NCBI RefSeq assembly: GCF_014646695.1
Contig: NZ_BMNT01000005.1
Location: 16,606 to 80,605 of the forward strand
Direction of reading: 5' to 3'
Length of the DNA stretch: 64,000 nucleotides
Source of the DNA: Sphaerisporangium melleum
Lineage (GTDB): Bacteria; Actinomycetota; Actinomycetes; Streptosporangiales; Streptosporangiaceae
Part shown: in pieces, positions 55,208-63,230 of the stretch
How the letters are laid out: each line of letters begins with the position of its first letter
How positions within the stretch are numbered: the stretch's first letter is position 1
Notes under the pieces: model-generated
Told to the model about the DNA's origin: nothing
The model's database searches: none
Seen by the model: only the letters and a program-made list of their open reading frames with translations
Program-made: the position numbers and the translations under genes

Positions 55208-56782
55208 CTACGCGGCGTGGCCCGCGCGGAGGAGGCCGTAGGTGACGGCCTGCTCCAGGGCCTGCCAGGAGGCCTCGATGATGTTCTCGTCGACGCCGAC
55301 CGTGGCCCACTCGCCGCTGGCGTCGCTGGAGGTGACCAGGACGCGGGTGATCGCGCCGGTGCCGTGGGTGCCCTCCAGGATGCGCACCTTGAAGTCGATC
55401 AGCTCGACCTCGGCCAGCTCGGGGTACAGCTTCTCCAGGGCGGCACGGACGGCGCGGTCGAGGGCGTTGACCGGGCCGTTGCCCTCGCCGGTGGCGACGA
55501 TGCGCTCGCCCTTGGCGTGCAGCTTGACCGTGGCCTCGCTGACCACGTCGGCGCCGGGGCGGCGCTCGACGATGACCCGCCAGGACTCGACGGTGAAGTG
55601 CCGGCGCCGGTCGCCGTTCACCGTGTCGCGCAGCAGCAGTTCGAAGCTCGCGTCGGCGGCCTCGAAGGTGTGGCCGCGGGACTCCAGGTCCTTCACCCGG
55701 TCCACCAGCTCGCGGGACTGGTCGGAGGTCAGGTCGTAGCCGAGGGCCTTGCCCTTGAGCTCCACCGACGCCCGCCCGGCCATGTCGGAGACCAGCATGC
55801 GCATGTCGTTGCCGACCCGCGCCGGGTCGATGTGCTGGTAGAGGTTCGGGTCCACCTTGATCGCGCTGGCGTGCAGCCCGGCCTTGTGTGCGAACGCCGA
55901 GACGCCGACGTAGGGCTGGTGAGAGTTCGGCGTGACGTTGGTGACCTCGCTGATCGCGTGCGCGATGCGGGTCATGTCGGCCAGCGACTCGGCCGGCACC
56001 AGGTCGAAGCCCTTCTTGAGCTGGAGGTTGGCGATGACGGTGAACAGGTTGGCGTTGCCGGAGCGCTCGCCGTACCCGTTGGCGCAGCCCTGGACGTGGG
56101 TGGCGCCCGCGGCGACGGCGGCCAGGGTGTTGGCGACGGCGCAGCCGGTGTCGTCGTGGCAGTGGATGCCGACGCGCGCGCCGGTGCCGGCGGCCGTGTG
56201 GACGACGTCGGCCAGCTCGTCGGGCAGCATGCCGCCGTTGGTGTCGCACAGGGCGATGACCGAGGCGCCGGCCTCCGCCGCGGTGCGTAGCACCTCCAGC
56301 GTGTACGCCGGGTTGGACCGGTAGCCGTCGAAGAAGTGCTCGGCGTCCAGGAACACCCGCTGACCCTCGGCGCGCAGGTGGGAGACCGTGTCGCGGATCA
56401 TCGCGAGGTTCTCCTGCAGCGTCGTGCGCAGGGCCAGTTCGACGTGCCGGTCGTGACTCTTGGCGACAAGGGTCACGACCGGCGCGCCGGATTCGCGCAG
56501 TGCGGCGACCAGAGGGTCGTCGGCCGCCTTCACTCCGGCCCGGCGGGTCGCGCCGAACGCGGCGAGCTGCGCGTGCTTCAGGTCGAGCTCGGTCTGGGCT
56601 CGCCGGAAGAATTCGGTGTCCTTGGGGTTGGCCCCGGGCCAGCCGCCCTCGATGAAGCCGACCCCCAGGGAGTCCAGGTGGCGGGCCACGACGAGCTTGT
56701 CGGCGACGCTGAGGGACAGTCCCTCCTGTTGCGCCCCGTCGCGCAGCGTCGTGTCGTACACGTGGAACCGGTCGTCGGCCAT
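55208..56782 (-). CDS. cimA: Citramalate synthase (LeuA/CimA family)
   Basis: A 524-residue enzyme condensing pyruvate and acetyl-CoA to (R)-citramalate, an isoleucine-precursor route. YDTTLRDGAQQEGLSLSV, GWPGANPKD, and HCHDDTGCAVANTLAAVAAGA with the metal-binding HxH are present. A LeuA-type C-terminal regulatory domain (about 400-515) suggests feedback control by isoleucine or leucine. ATG at 56782 with GGAG. A leader peptide and terminator precede it. CimA is favoured over LeuA or homocitrate synthase from the sequence pattern and gene neighbours. Confidence 0.88.
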   Translation of the reverse strand: MADDRFHVYDTTLRDGAQQEGLSLSVADKLVVARHLDSLGVGFIEGGWPGANPKDTEFFRRAQTELDLKHAQLAAFGATRRAGVKAADDPLVAALRESGAPVVTLVAKSHDRHVELALRTTLQENLAMIRDTVSHLRAEGQRVFLDAEHFFDGYRSNPAYTLEVLRTAAEAGASVIALCDTNGGMLPDELADVVHTAAGTGARVGIHCHDDTGCAVANTLAAVAAGATHVQGCANGYGERSGNANLFTVIANLQLKKGFDLVPAESLADMTRIAHAISEVTNVTPNSHQPYVGVSAFAHKAGLHASAIKVDPNLYQHIDPARVGNDMRMLVSDMAGRASVELKGKALGYDLTSDQSRELVDRVKDLESRGHTFEAADASFELLLRDTVNGDRRRHFTVESWRVIVERRPGADVVSEATVKLHAKGERIVATGEGNGPVNALDRAVRAALEKLYPELAEVELIDFKVRILEGTHGTGAITRVLVTSSDASGEWATVGVDENIIEASWQALEQAVTYGLLRAGHAA

Positions 56783-56857
56783 GATCTCGTCTCCTTCGCG
56801 GGGTGCTGTCTGTGCCCGCCGCGCGCTGTCCGCCCGTTGGTCCGGGGATTCCGGCCC

Positions 56858-56890
56858 AAACAAAAAGACCCCTCACGGACGTGAGAGGTC
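56858..56890 (-). terminator. Attenuator terminator in the cimA leader
   Basis: On the minus strand GACCTCTCACG (56890-56880) pairs with CGTGAGGGGTC (56877-56867) with one G-U pair, followed by TTTTTGTTT. It lies 76 bases before the cimA ATG and downstream of the leader peptide, so it can only act as an attenuator of cimA. Confidence 0.85.
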
Positions 56891-56891
56891 T

Positions 56892-56924
56892 GCGCGCCGG
56901 CGGTGTCCCTGTTAGCCGGCGCGC
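56892..56924 (-). promoter_or_regulatory. Second hairpin of the cimA attenuator
   Basis: GCGCGCCGGC (minus strand 56924-56915) pairs perfectly with GCCGGCGCGC (56901-56892). The 5' arm encodes the last codons of the leader peptide, and the leader stop lies in the loop. A ribosome finishing the leader would therefore cover this arm, whereas one stalled on the Leu/Ile codons would leave it free. Confidence 0.75.
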
Positions 56925-56953
56925 CTGCTGATAATGAGCAGACCGTAGGACAT
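56912..56953 (-). CDS. cimA leader peptide (branched-chain amino acid codons)
   Basis: A 13-codon ORF, MSYGLLIISRRAG, with consecutive CTG CTC ATT ATC codons for Leu-Leu-Ile-Ile. TACGAT (56964-56959) lies 5 bases upstream as a probable -10, so the leader may start at the 5' end of the message. Together with the two hairpins it forms a classic ribosome-mediated attenuator responsive to leucine and isoleucine. Confidence 0.8.
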   Translation of the reverse strand: MSYGLLIISRRAG

Positions 56954-56964
56954 GATGCATCGTA

Positions 56965-56995
56965 GTGTGCCACACGGCTTCACCATGTGGCACAT
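56965..56995. promoter_or_regulatory. Two TGTGNCACA palindromes upstream of cimA
   Basis: GTGTG-C-CACAC (56965-56975) and ATGTG-G-CACAT (56985-56995) are perfect 11-base palindromes 20 bases apart, covering the presumed -35 region of the cimA leader promoter. Two-turn spacing suggests cooperative binding of a dimeric regulator, identity unknown. Confidence 0.5.
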
Positions 56996-57123
56996 CGATC
57001 TCACCATCCGGACGCTTCCGCACCACCGGCCACAACGGTCCACCGACATCGGCGTACCGAGCGGCCCCGGAGCCGGTGGGGTGAGCGGCGCCCGGCCGGG
57101 GCGGGCCGGGCGCCCACGCGGGG

Positions 57124-58221
57124 TCAGCAGATCTTGTGGACCCAGTTGTGCGTGTCCGGGCGGGTGCCGTACTGCACGCCCATGAGCTCCTCGCGGAACC
57201 GCATGGTGAGCTTGCCCGGGCCGCCGTCGCCGATCGTCCAGCCGCCCTCGACGCCCTTGACCGAGCCGACCGGCGTGATGACGGCGGCCGTGCCGCAGGC
57301 GAAGACCTCGGTCAGCTCGCCGGACGCGCAGCCCGCCCGCCACTCGTCGATGGACAGGCGGCCCTCTTCGGCGGTCAGCCCGAGGTCGGCGGCCAGGGTG
57401 AGCAGAGAGTCGCGGGTGATGCCGGGCAGCAGGGTGCCGGTCAGCGCGGGGGTCAGCAGACGGTCGCCGTAGACGAAGAACAGGTTCATCCCGCCCATCT
57501 CCTCGACGTAGCGGTGCTCCGCGGCGTCGAGCCAGACGACCTGGTCACAGCCGTTCTCGACGGCCTGCCGCTGGGCGACGAAGGCCGCGGCGTAGTTGCC
57601 GCCGCACTTGGCGGCGCCGGTGCCGCCGGGAGCGGCGCGGGTGTAGTCCTGGGACAGCCACACCGACACCGGCTTGACGCCGCCGGAGAAGTACGCCGCC
57701 GCCGGCGAGGCGATCACCATGTACTTGTAGGTGCGCGAGGGGTAGTTCACGCCCAGCCCCGACTGCGTGGCGATCATGAACGGCCGCAGGTACAGGCTGT
57801 GGCCCTCGGTGGTGGGCACCCAGTCGCGGTCGGTCTGGACGAGCAGTTCCAGGGACTCGACGAAGGTCTCCTCGGGCAGCTCGGGCATGGCCATGCGGGC
57901 CGCCGACCGGTTGAAGCGGGCCGCGTTGGCGTACGGGCGGAAGGCGACGATCGAGCCGCTCGACTGGCGGTAGGCCTTCAGCCCCTCGAAGAGCTCCTGG
58001 GCGTAGTGGAACACCGAGGTGGCCGGGTCGAGGGTGAGCGGCCCGTAGGGCATGAGACGGGCGTCGTGCCAGCCGCGCCCCTCGGTGTAGTCGATGCTGA
58101 TCATGTGATCGGTGAACGTCTGCCCGAACCCCGGATCCGCCAGTACGCGCTCACGCTCGGCCGGGGTACGAGCGGCGTCGGAGAGCTGCACGTCGAAGCT
58201 GAGCTGCTGAGCGGTGGTCAT
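57124..58221 (-). CDS. ilvE: Branched-chain amino acid aminotransferase
   Basis: A 365-residue fold-type IV PLP enzyme doing the last step of Leu/Ile/Val synthesis. Motifs are [15 protein letters not shown], the PLP Lys in [18 protein letters not shown], and [21 protein letters not shown] with the C-terminal [15 protein letters not shown]. The ATG at 58221 has AAGGA upstream; a longer frame is rejected. It lies between cimA and leuB on the same strand. Confidence 0.94.
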   Translation of the reverse strand: MTTAQQLSFDVQLSDAARTPAERERVLADPGFGQTFTDHMISIDYTEGRGWHDARLMPYGPLTLDPATSVFHYAQELFEGLKAYRQSSGSIVAFRPYANAARFNRSAARMAMPELPEETFVESLELLVQTDRDWVPTTEGHSLYLRPFMIATQSGLGVNYPSRTYKYMVIASPAAAYFSGGVKPVSVWLSQDYTRAAPGGTGAAKCGGNYAAAFVAQRQAVENGCDQVVWLDAAEHRYVEEMGGMNLFFVYGDRLLTPALTGTLLPGITRDSLLTLAADLGLTAEEGRLSIDEWRAGCASGELTEVFACGTAAVITPVGSVKGVEGGWTIGDGGPGKLTMRFREELMGVQYGTRPDTHNWVHKIC

Positions 58222-58360
58222 GTTCGATCCTTGTCTGCTGTGTCGGTCCCGCCTCATCCATTGTGCGACGGGCCCGGTAACGGGAAACTACTTCATCAAG
58301 TGGACAAATGGCAGTGTGTCCACATGGCCTCCCCGGACGGGCGTTGTGCTCCAGGTACGC

Positions 58361-58402
58361 GAAAACGCGCACGGCGGCCCGTCCATGGGCCACCATGCGC
58401 GT
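58361..58402 (-). terminator. leuB terminator
   Basis: On the minus strand 58402-58387 pairs with 58380-58365 in a 16-bp stem with two G-U pairs and a 6-base loop, followed by TTTT (58364-58361 as aaaa region). It starts 24 bases after the leuB stop, so ilvE must have its own promoter. Confidence 0.85.
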
Positions 58403-58426
58403 CGGTCGGCGTCGGGGTGGTGGCCC

Positions 58427-59491
58427 CTAGCCGGTTACTCGTGCGGTGATGTCGTCGCCGATCTCACGCGTGGTGCGGGAGACCCAGTCGACCTGGCGCT
58501 CGACGAGGTCGACCGCGACGGCCTGCTCGATGCGCGCGGCCTCCTCGGTGCGGCCGAGGTGGTCGAGCAGCATGGCGACGGACAGGATGGTGGCGGTCGG
58601 GTCGGCCTTGTCCTGCCCGGCGATGTCGGGGGCGCTGCCGTGGACCGGCTCGAACATGCTCGGGGCCCAGGCGTCCGACCCCGGCGCGGCGGGGTTGATG
58701 TTGCCGCTGGCGGCCAGGCCGATGCCCCCGGCGACGGCCGCGCCGAGGTCGGTGAGGATGTCGCCGAACAGGTTGTCGGTGACGACCACGTCGAACCGCT
58801 GCGGGTCGGTCACGAAGAACATCGACGCGGCGTCGACATGGCAGTAGTCGGTGGTGATCTCGGGATACTCGGCGGAGACGCGCTCGACGACGCGGGCCCA
58901 CAGATCGCCCGCGTAGGTCAGGACGTTCGTCTTGTGGACCAGCGTGAGCTTCCTGCGGGGCCGGGTCATCGCCTTCTCGAACGCGTAGCGCACGACGCGC
59001 TCGACGCCGAAGGCGGTGTTGAAGCTCTCCTGCGTGGCGATCTCCTGCGAGGTGCCGCGGCGCATGACGCCGCCGGCGCCGGCGTACAGGCTCTCGGTGC
59101 CCTCCCGGACGACGATCATGTCGATGTCCTCGGGGCGGGCCTTGGCCAGCGGGGTCTCGACGCCGGGGTAGAGCTTGACCGGGCGCAGGTTCACGTAGTG
59201 GTCGAGCTCGAAGCGGAGCTTGAGCAGCACCTCGCGCTCCAGGACGCCGGGCGGCACGCTCGGGTGGCCGATCGCGCCCAGCAGGATCGCGTCATATCCC
59301 CGCAACTCGGCGAGGGTCTCGTCGTGCAGCGTCTCGCCGGTGGCGTGGTAATGGGCCGCGCCCAAGGCGTAGGTGGTGGTCTCGACCTTCAGGCCCAGGG
59401 CGTTGAGGACCTTCAGCCCCTCTGCGACCACTTCGCCGCCGATGCCGTCTCCCGGGATGACGGCCAGACGGATGTCATGAGAATCCCGCAT
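58427..59491 (-). CDS. leuB: 3-isopropylmalate dehydrogenase
   Basis: A 354-residue isocitrate/isopropylmalate dehydrogenase: [41 protein letters not shown], and the metal-binding [18 protein letters not shown] followed by [19 protein letters not shown]. Oxidatively decarboxylates 3-isopropylmalate in leucine synthesis. A short gene and a leader-peptide region lie upstream. Confidence 0.95.
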   Translation of the reverse strand: MRDSHDIRLAVIPGDGIGGEVVAEGLKVLNALGLKVETTTYALGAAHYHATGETLHDETLAELRGYDAILLGAIGHPSVPPGVLEREVLLKLRFELDHYVNLRPVKLYPGVETPLAKARPEDIDMIVVREGTESLYAGAGGVMRRGTSQEIATQESFNTAFGVERVVRYAFEKAMTRPRRKLTLVHKTNVLTYAGDLWARVVERVSAEYPEITTDYCHVDAASMFFVTDPQRFDVVVTDNLFGDILTDLGAAVAGGIGLAASGNINPAAPGSDAWAPSMFEPVHGSAPDIAGQDKADPTATILSVAMLLDHLGRTEEAARIEQAVAVDLVERQVDWVSRTTREIGDDITARVTG

Positions 59492-59587
59492 GCACGTACC
59501 CTATCGGTCCGTCTCGATGGTCGAACACCTGATCTCAGCTTCCGGACGCCGGTGTCACGGCGGCCGGCGGCCGGGAGGTGACGGCGG

Positions 59588-59707
59588 TCAGCCGAGCGGC
59601 ACGCCGCCGTTGTCCCGGCGGTCCAGCGCGGTCTGCACGGGGTCGGGGGTCTCGTCCTCGCGGTGATGCTCCTCGGCGGGACGGCTCCACGGATACATGT
59701 CGTACAT
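59588..59707 (-). CDS. Conserved-looking 39-residue protein
   Basis: MYDMYPWSRPAEEHH at the N-terminus and a C-terminal TALDRRDNGGVPLG; acidic centre. Unlike the Arg/Pro-rich frames around it, this segment has a protein-like composition, and I recall similar MYDMYPW-type small proteins in other actinomycetes. The ATG at 59707 has only a weak ribosome site (GAGAACGAAG). It lies 96 bases upstream of leuB and downstream of the leuB-side leader, so it may share its mRNA. Function unknown. Confidence 0.5.
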   Translation of the reverse strand: MYDMYPWSRPAEEHHREDETPDPVQTALDRRDNGGVPLG

Positions 59708-59952
59708 CTTCGTTCTCGATTCACTGGTGGGCGCGCGTTCGGGGACACGCGTCCGGACGGATGCTCCGGCGGGGTCGGGCCGGATGGGCCGGGAGGGTGG
59801 GACCCGACGGATCGGGTGATGGGTGATGTGGGCGATCGGCCGGAACAGGCGGATCACGGGTCGCGCGTCCGCATCCCGGTGGCCGGCCGGGCCCGGGTCA
59901 CGGGCCGGTCGAGCCGGAAGGTTCAAGGTTCTCGGCCGGGCGTACGCGCATT

Positions 59953-59999
59953 CGCCACGGCGGGTCGCCGGCCTGTCCTGATCAGGCCCCGCCGTGGCG
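59953..59999 (-). promoter_or_regulatory. Long hairpin in the leuB-side leader
   Basis: CGCCACGGCGGG (59953-59964) pairs perfectly with CCCGCCGTGGCG (59988-59999), with an inner GGCCTG/CAGGCC stem (59970-59975, 59983-59988). On the minus strand the 5' arm is exactly the codons Arg-His-Gly-Gly that end the leader peptide. No U-run follows, so it may work by an anti-structure or translational mechanism rather than as an intrinsic terminator. Confidence 0.6.
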
Positions 60000-60029
60000 G
60001 GCAATGAGTACGAACACCTCGCGCGTCAT
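59982..60029 (-). CDS. leuB-side leader peptide with Val/Leu/Ile codons
   Basis: A 15-codon ORF, MTREVFVLIARHGGA, with Val-Phe-Val-Leu-Ile codons (GTG TTC GTA CTC ATT) followed by a hairpin arm encoding its last residues. The layout parallels the cimA leader (branched-chain codons, then hairpin arm, then stop). A GTG directly before the ATG (60032) is an alternative start. The regulated genes would be the 39-residue protein and leuB. Confidence 0.6.
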   Translation of the reverse strand: MTREVFVLIARHGGA

Positions 60030-60082
60030 CACCGTCCACGTTACCTGCCGGTACGCGAGCTGTCTGCTAGGACGACCTACTA

Positions 60083-60097
60083 TCTCACTTGTTGAGA
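60083..60097. promoter_or_regulatory. Third NdgR-type site ahead of the leuB leader
   Basis: TCTCA-CTTGT-TGAGA with flanking A and C matches the core TCTCG-GATAG-CGAGA found at ndgR/leuC (TCTCR-N5-YGAGA). It lies 54 bases upstream of the leuB-side leader ATG and just after the serA terminator, where the leuB promoter is expected. Confidence 0.5.
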
Positions 60098-60100
60098 CAA

Positions 60101-60131
60101 GAAAAGCTCGTCACCCGGACGGATGACGAGC
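60101..60131 (-). terminator. serA terminator
   Basis: GCTCGTCA (60106-60113) pairs with TGACGAGC (60124-60131); on the minus strand it is followed by TTTTC. It lies 120 bases after the serA stop. The bases between hold only GC-rich repeats. Confidence 0.8.
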
Positions 60132-60251
60132 CTTTCCGCAGTACGCGGGCCTTGAACCGGCGCGGCGCGCGGGCCCGGCGCCGGCGCGCCGGAAGACCTC
60201 CGCCGGCCGCCGCGCCGGCGAAGGCCGGGCGGCGGGGCGTCGCGGTGACGA

Positions 60252-61841
60252 TCAGTCGGCGAGGTCGACGGTGCGGCCGCCCTCGGCGCCGATCTCCTGG
60301 ACGATCTGGTCGACGACCTCGGCCGGGATGGCGGAGTCGACGGTGAGCGCGATCAGCGCCTTGCCGCCCTTGGCGTCCCGGGCCACCTGCATGGAGGCGA
60401 TGTTGACCTCGCGCTCGCCGAGGATCTTGCCCACGACGCCGACGATGCCCGGCCGGTCGGTGTAGGTGAGGAACGCCAGGTGCTCGGTCGGCTCGATCTC
60501 CATCTGGAAGCCGTTGACCTCGACGATCTTGGTGATCTGGCGCGGCCCGGACAGCGTGCCCGACACCGACACCGTACGGCCGTCGGCCAGCACGCCGCGG
60601 ACGGTGACGACATTGCGCCAGTCGGGGCTCTCGTCGCTGGTGACCAGCTCGACCGTGACACCGCGGTCCTTGGCGAGCAGCGGGGCGTTGACGTAGGTCA
60701 CGGCGTCCTCGACCACGTCGGTGAACACGCCCTTCAGCGCCGCGAGCTCCAGCACGCGCACGTCCTGCGCGGCGATCTCACCGCGGATCTCGACGTCGAG
60801 GCGGGTGGCCACCTCGCCCGCGAGCGCGGTGAACACCCGGCCGAGCTTCTCGGCGAGCGGCAGGCCCGGCTTGACGTCCTCGGCGACGGCGCCGCCCTGG
60901 ACGTTCACCGCGTCCGGTACGAACTCGCCGGCCAGGGCGAGCTTGACGCTGCGCGCGACCTGCGTGCCGGCCTTCTCCTGGGCCTCGTGGGTGGAGGCGC
61001 CGAGGTGCGGAGTGACGACGACGGCATCCAGCTCGAACAGCGGGCTGTCGGTGCAGGGCTCCTTGGCGAACACGTCGATGCCCGCGCCCGCGACCCGGCC
61101 CTCCTTGACGGCGGCGTAGAGCGCCGCCTCGTCCACGATGCCGCCGCGGGCGACGTTGATGATGCGCACCGACGGCTTGACGATCTGCAGCTCACGCTCG
61201 CCGATCAGCCCGAGGGTCTCCTTGGACTTCGGCAGGTGCACGGTGATGAAGTCGGCCTGCCGGAGCACCTCCTCCAGGGAGAGCAGACGGACGCCCATCT
61301 GCGCGGCGCGGGCCGGCTGCAGGTAGGGGTCGTAGGCGATCAGCTCGACGCCGAACGGGGCCAGGCGCTGCGCCACGAGCTGGCCGATGCGGCCCAGACC
61401 CAGGATGCCGATGACCTTCTCGTCGAGCTCGACGCCGGTGTACTTGGAGCGCTTCCACTCCCCGCCCTTCAGCGCGGCGTGGCCCTGGGCGACGTTGCGG
61501 GCGCTGGCCAGGATCAGGGCGACGGTGTGCTCGGCGGCGCTGACGATGTTCGAGGTCGGCGCGTTGACCACCATGACACCGGCCTTGGTGGCGGCCTCGA
61601 CGTCGACGTTGTCCAGGCCGACCCCGGCGCGGGCGACGACGCGCAGGCGAGGCGCGTGAGAGAGCGCCTCGGAGTCCACCTGGGTGGCGCTGCGCACGAT
61701 CAGCGCGTCCACCTCGGCGAGGGCGGGCAGGAACTGCGAGCGGTCGGCGCCGTCGGTGTGACGGACCTCGAAGTCGGCCCCGAGCACGGCGAGACCCGCT
61801 TCGGACAGCTCCTCTGCGACCAGGACGACGGGCTTGTTCAC
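60252..61841 (-). CDS. serA: D-3-phosphoglycerate dehydrogenase
   Basis: A 529-residue SerA, first step of serine synthesis. Motifs are RAGVGLDNVDVEAAT, the NAD site GILGLGRIGQLVAQR, the catalytic Arg/Glu region INVARGGIVDEAAL, and PHLGASTHEAQEKAG with the catalytic His. The long form has an intervening substrate-binding domain and a C-terminal ACT domain (about 455-529) for serine feedback. GTG at 61841 has AAAGGA upstream at good spacing; an in-frame ATG 36 bases earlier is less likely. Confidence 0.95.
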   Translation of the reverse strand: MNKPVVLVAEELSEAGLAVLGADFEVRHTDGADRSQFLPALAEVDALIVRSATQVDSEALSHAPRLRVVARAGVGLDNVDVEAATKAGVMVVNAPTSNIVSAAEHTVALILASARNVAQGHAALKGGEWKRSKYTGVELDEKVIGILGLGRIGQLVAQRLAPFGVELIAYDPYLQPARAAQMGVRLLSLEEVLRQADFITVHLPKSKETLGLIGERELQIVKPSVRIINVARGGIVDEAALYAAVKEGRVAGAGIDVFAKEPCTDSPLFELDAVVVTPHLGASTHEAQEKAGTQVARSVKLALAGEFVPDAVNVQGGAVAEDVKPGLPLAEKLGRVFTALAGEVATRLDVEIRGEIAAQDVRVLELAALKGVFTDVVEDAVTYVNAPLLAKDRGVTVELVTSDESPDWRNVVTVRGVLADGRTVSVSGTLSGPRQITKIVEVNGFQMEIEPTEHLAFLTYTDRPGIVGVVGKILGEREVNIASMQVARDAKGGKALIALTVDSAIPAEVVDQIVQEIGAEGGRTVDLAD

Positions 61842-61988
61842 GGGTAGGTCCTTTGGGAAGTGCGGATGCACGGACAAGGTTCGAGTCTATCCGCGCATGT
61901 GAACGGGCTCACGAGCGTCCGGCATCCGAGACGGCGCGCCGACGTACCCACGTGTGCCACGTTCCACGCGCAAGCCGCCATCTTGGTA

Positions 61989-62018
61989 TTGCTCACAACA
62001 TTTCTTGACGATTAGGCT
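61989..62018 (+). promoter_or_regulatory. Promoter of the SseB-like gene
   Basis: TTGCTC (61989-61994) and TAGGCT (62013-62018) are separated by 18 bases, in a locally AT-richer stretch. Predicted start about 62025, giving a short leader before ATG 62053. Confidence 0.45.
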
Positions 62019-62052
62019 GATAAGCCGTGTCCGACTACCTATCGTGTGTCGT

Positions 62053-62961
62053 ATGAGCATCGGGAACCCCGCTCTCGGAGAAGTGCTCGCGCAGCACGGC
62101 AGCCCGCACCGCCTCCTGGCGGCCCTTGCCGAGTGGGGCATCCTGGTGGCCGTGCGGCCGGACCGGTCCGTCGTGCTCGGCACGACGCAGGCCGGTGAGC
62201 GCGTGCTCCTCGGCTACACCGGCCCCGGCACCTACGCCCGGCACCGCGGCAACCACTCGCTGTCGGCCTGCGACGCCGACACCATCCTCGACATCCAGCG
62301 CGTGACGGGCGTACGGGAGATCGTCATCGACGCCGCGGGCCCGGCAGCCGCGGCCGTGCCCATCGAGGACCTCCAACGCTATCTCGCCGCCACGCGCAGC
62401 GTCCCGCACACGCCGGCCCTGTCCAGCGCGTCCCCGACGGCCTACGCGACCGGCGCCATGGCGTCGGTCTCCCGGCAGAGCTCGCAGAGCACGGTGTCCG
62501 GCACGCCGCCCTACGGGCGCAACGAGACGCTGACCGCCCCGGTGCCGCAGAGCATGCCGGACGCGCCGTCCCGGGCCTGGATCCCCGCGCCGCGCCCGCA
62601 CCTGTCGGGGCCGATGCAGCAGGTCGATCCGGGGTACAAGCGCTGCGCCCACCCGATCCTCCCGGCGCTGCGCTTCGCGATCGCCGAGCTGCTGCGCGAC
62701 TTCCCGCTGGTCCACCACGTGTGGATCTCCGAGGCCCGCACGGTCTCCGGCTCCTCGGGGATCATGCTGCACGTCAAGGTGCACACCCGTGACGCCGACG
62801 CCATCGTCCGCGACCTGCACCGCATGGTCCGCGCCCGCCTGCCGCAGCTCGCGGCCAGCGAGGCGCCGGTGCTCATGGCCCGGGTGGCGGACGCCAACAC
62901 CGAACGCCGCATGATCGAACTCGGCGCGCACGTCGTCTGCGCCGACGTCTCCGACTCCTGA
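62053..62961 (+). CDS. SseB-like protein of unknown function
   Basis: A 302-residue protein. The N-terminal 115 residues look like an SseB N-terminal domain (LVAVRPDRSVVLGTTQAGERVLLGYTG, then GVREIVIDAAGPAAAAVPIEDLQRYL). A Ser/Pro-rich linker follows (about 116-190). A second alpha/beta domain closes it (RFAIAELLRDFPLVHHVWISEARTVSG, then LHVKVHTRDADAIVRDL). No enzyme motif. ATG at 62053; an earlier in-frame ATG lies upstream of the promoter and is rejected. Divergent from serA. Confidence 0.75.
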   Translation: MSIGNPALGEVLAQHGSPHRLLAALAEWGILVAVRPDRSVVLGTTQAGERVLLGYTGPGTYARHRGNHSLSACDADTILDIQRVTGVREIVIDAAGPAAAAVPIEDLQRYLAATRSVPHTPALSSASPTAYATGAMASVSRQSSQSTVSGTPPYGRNETLTAPVPQSMPDAPSRAWIPAPRPHLSGPMQQVDPGYKRCAHPILPALRFAIAELLRDFPLVHHVWISEARTVSGSSGIMLHVKVHTRDADAIVRDLHRMVRARLPQLAASEAPVLMARVADANTERRMIELGAHVVCADVSDS

Positions 62962-63230
62962 CCTCCCGGGCCCGGCCTCCCCGGGCCCGGCCGAAGGACG
63001 GCATGACCGGCCCCCGCGGCCCAGGCATCAGACCCGGCCCAACGCCGCTTCCCGGCCATCCGACGGCCCCTCCCGTCGGCGCCGCGCCGGCGGGAATCCG
63101 CGAACCTGACTTCGGCTCCTGACTTTGCGGGCCGTCCGGGGGGCGTGTGACGTGCCCGGGGTGTGATCGTCACCGAGATGCGGCCGGGCACCTCTGGCAA
63201 GGCGGGCGCTCGCCGGTTTCTAATGGCGCA

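Noticed and set aside
60140..60250. GC-only palindromic stretch after serA as an origin or mobile-element end
   Set aside because: Low-complexity GGCGCGCCGG-type sequence with no transposase, iteron or DnaA box; likely just GC-rich spacer.
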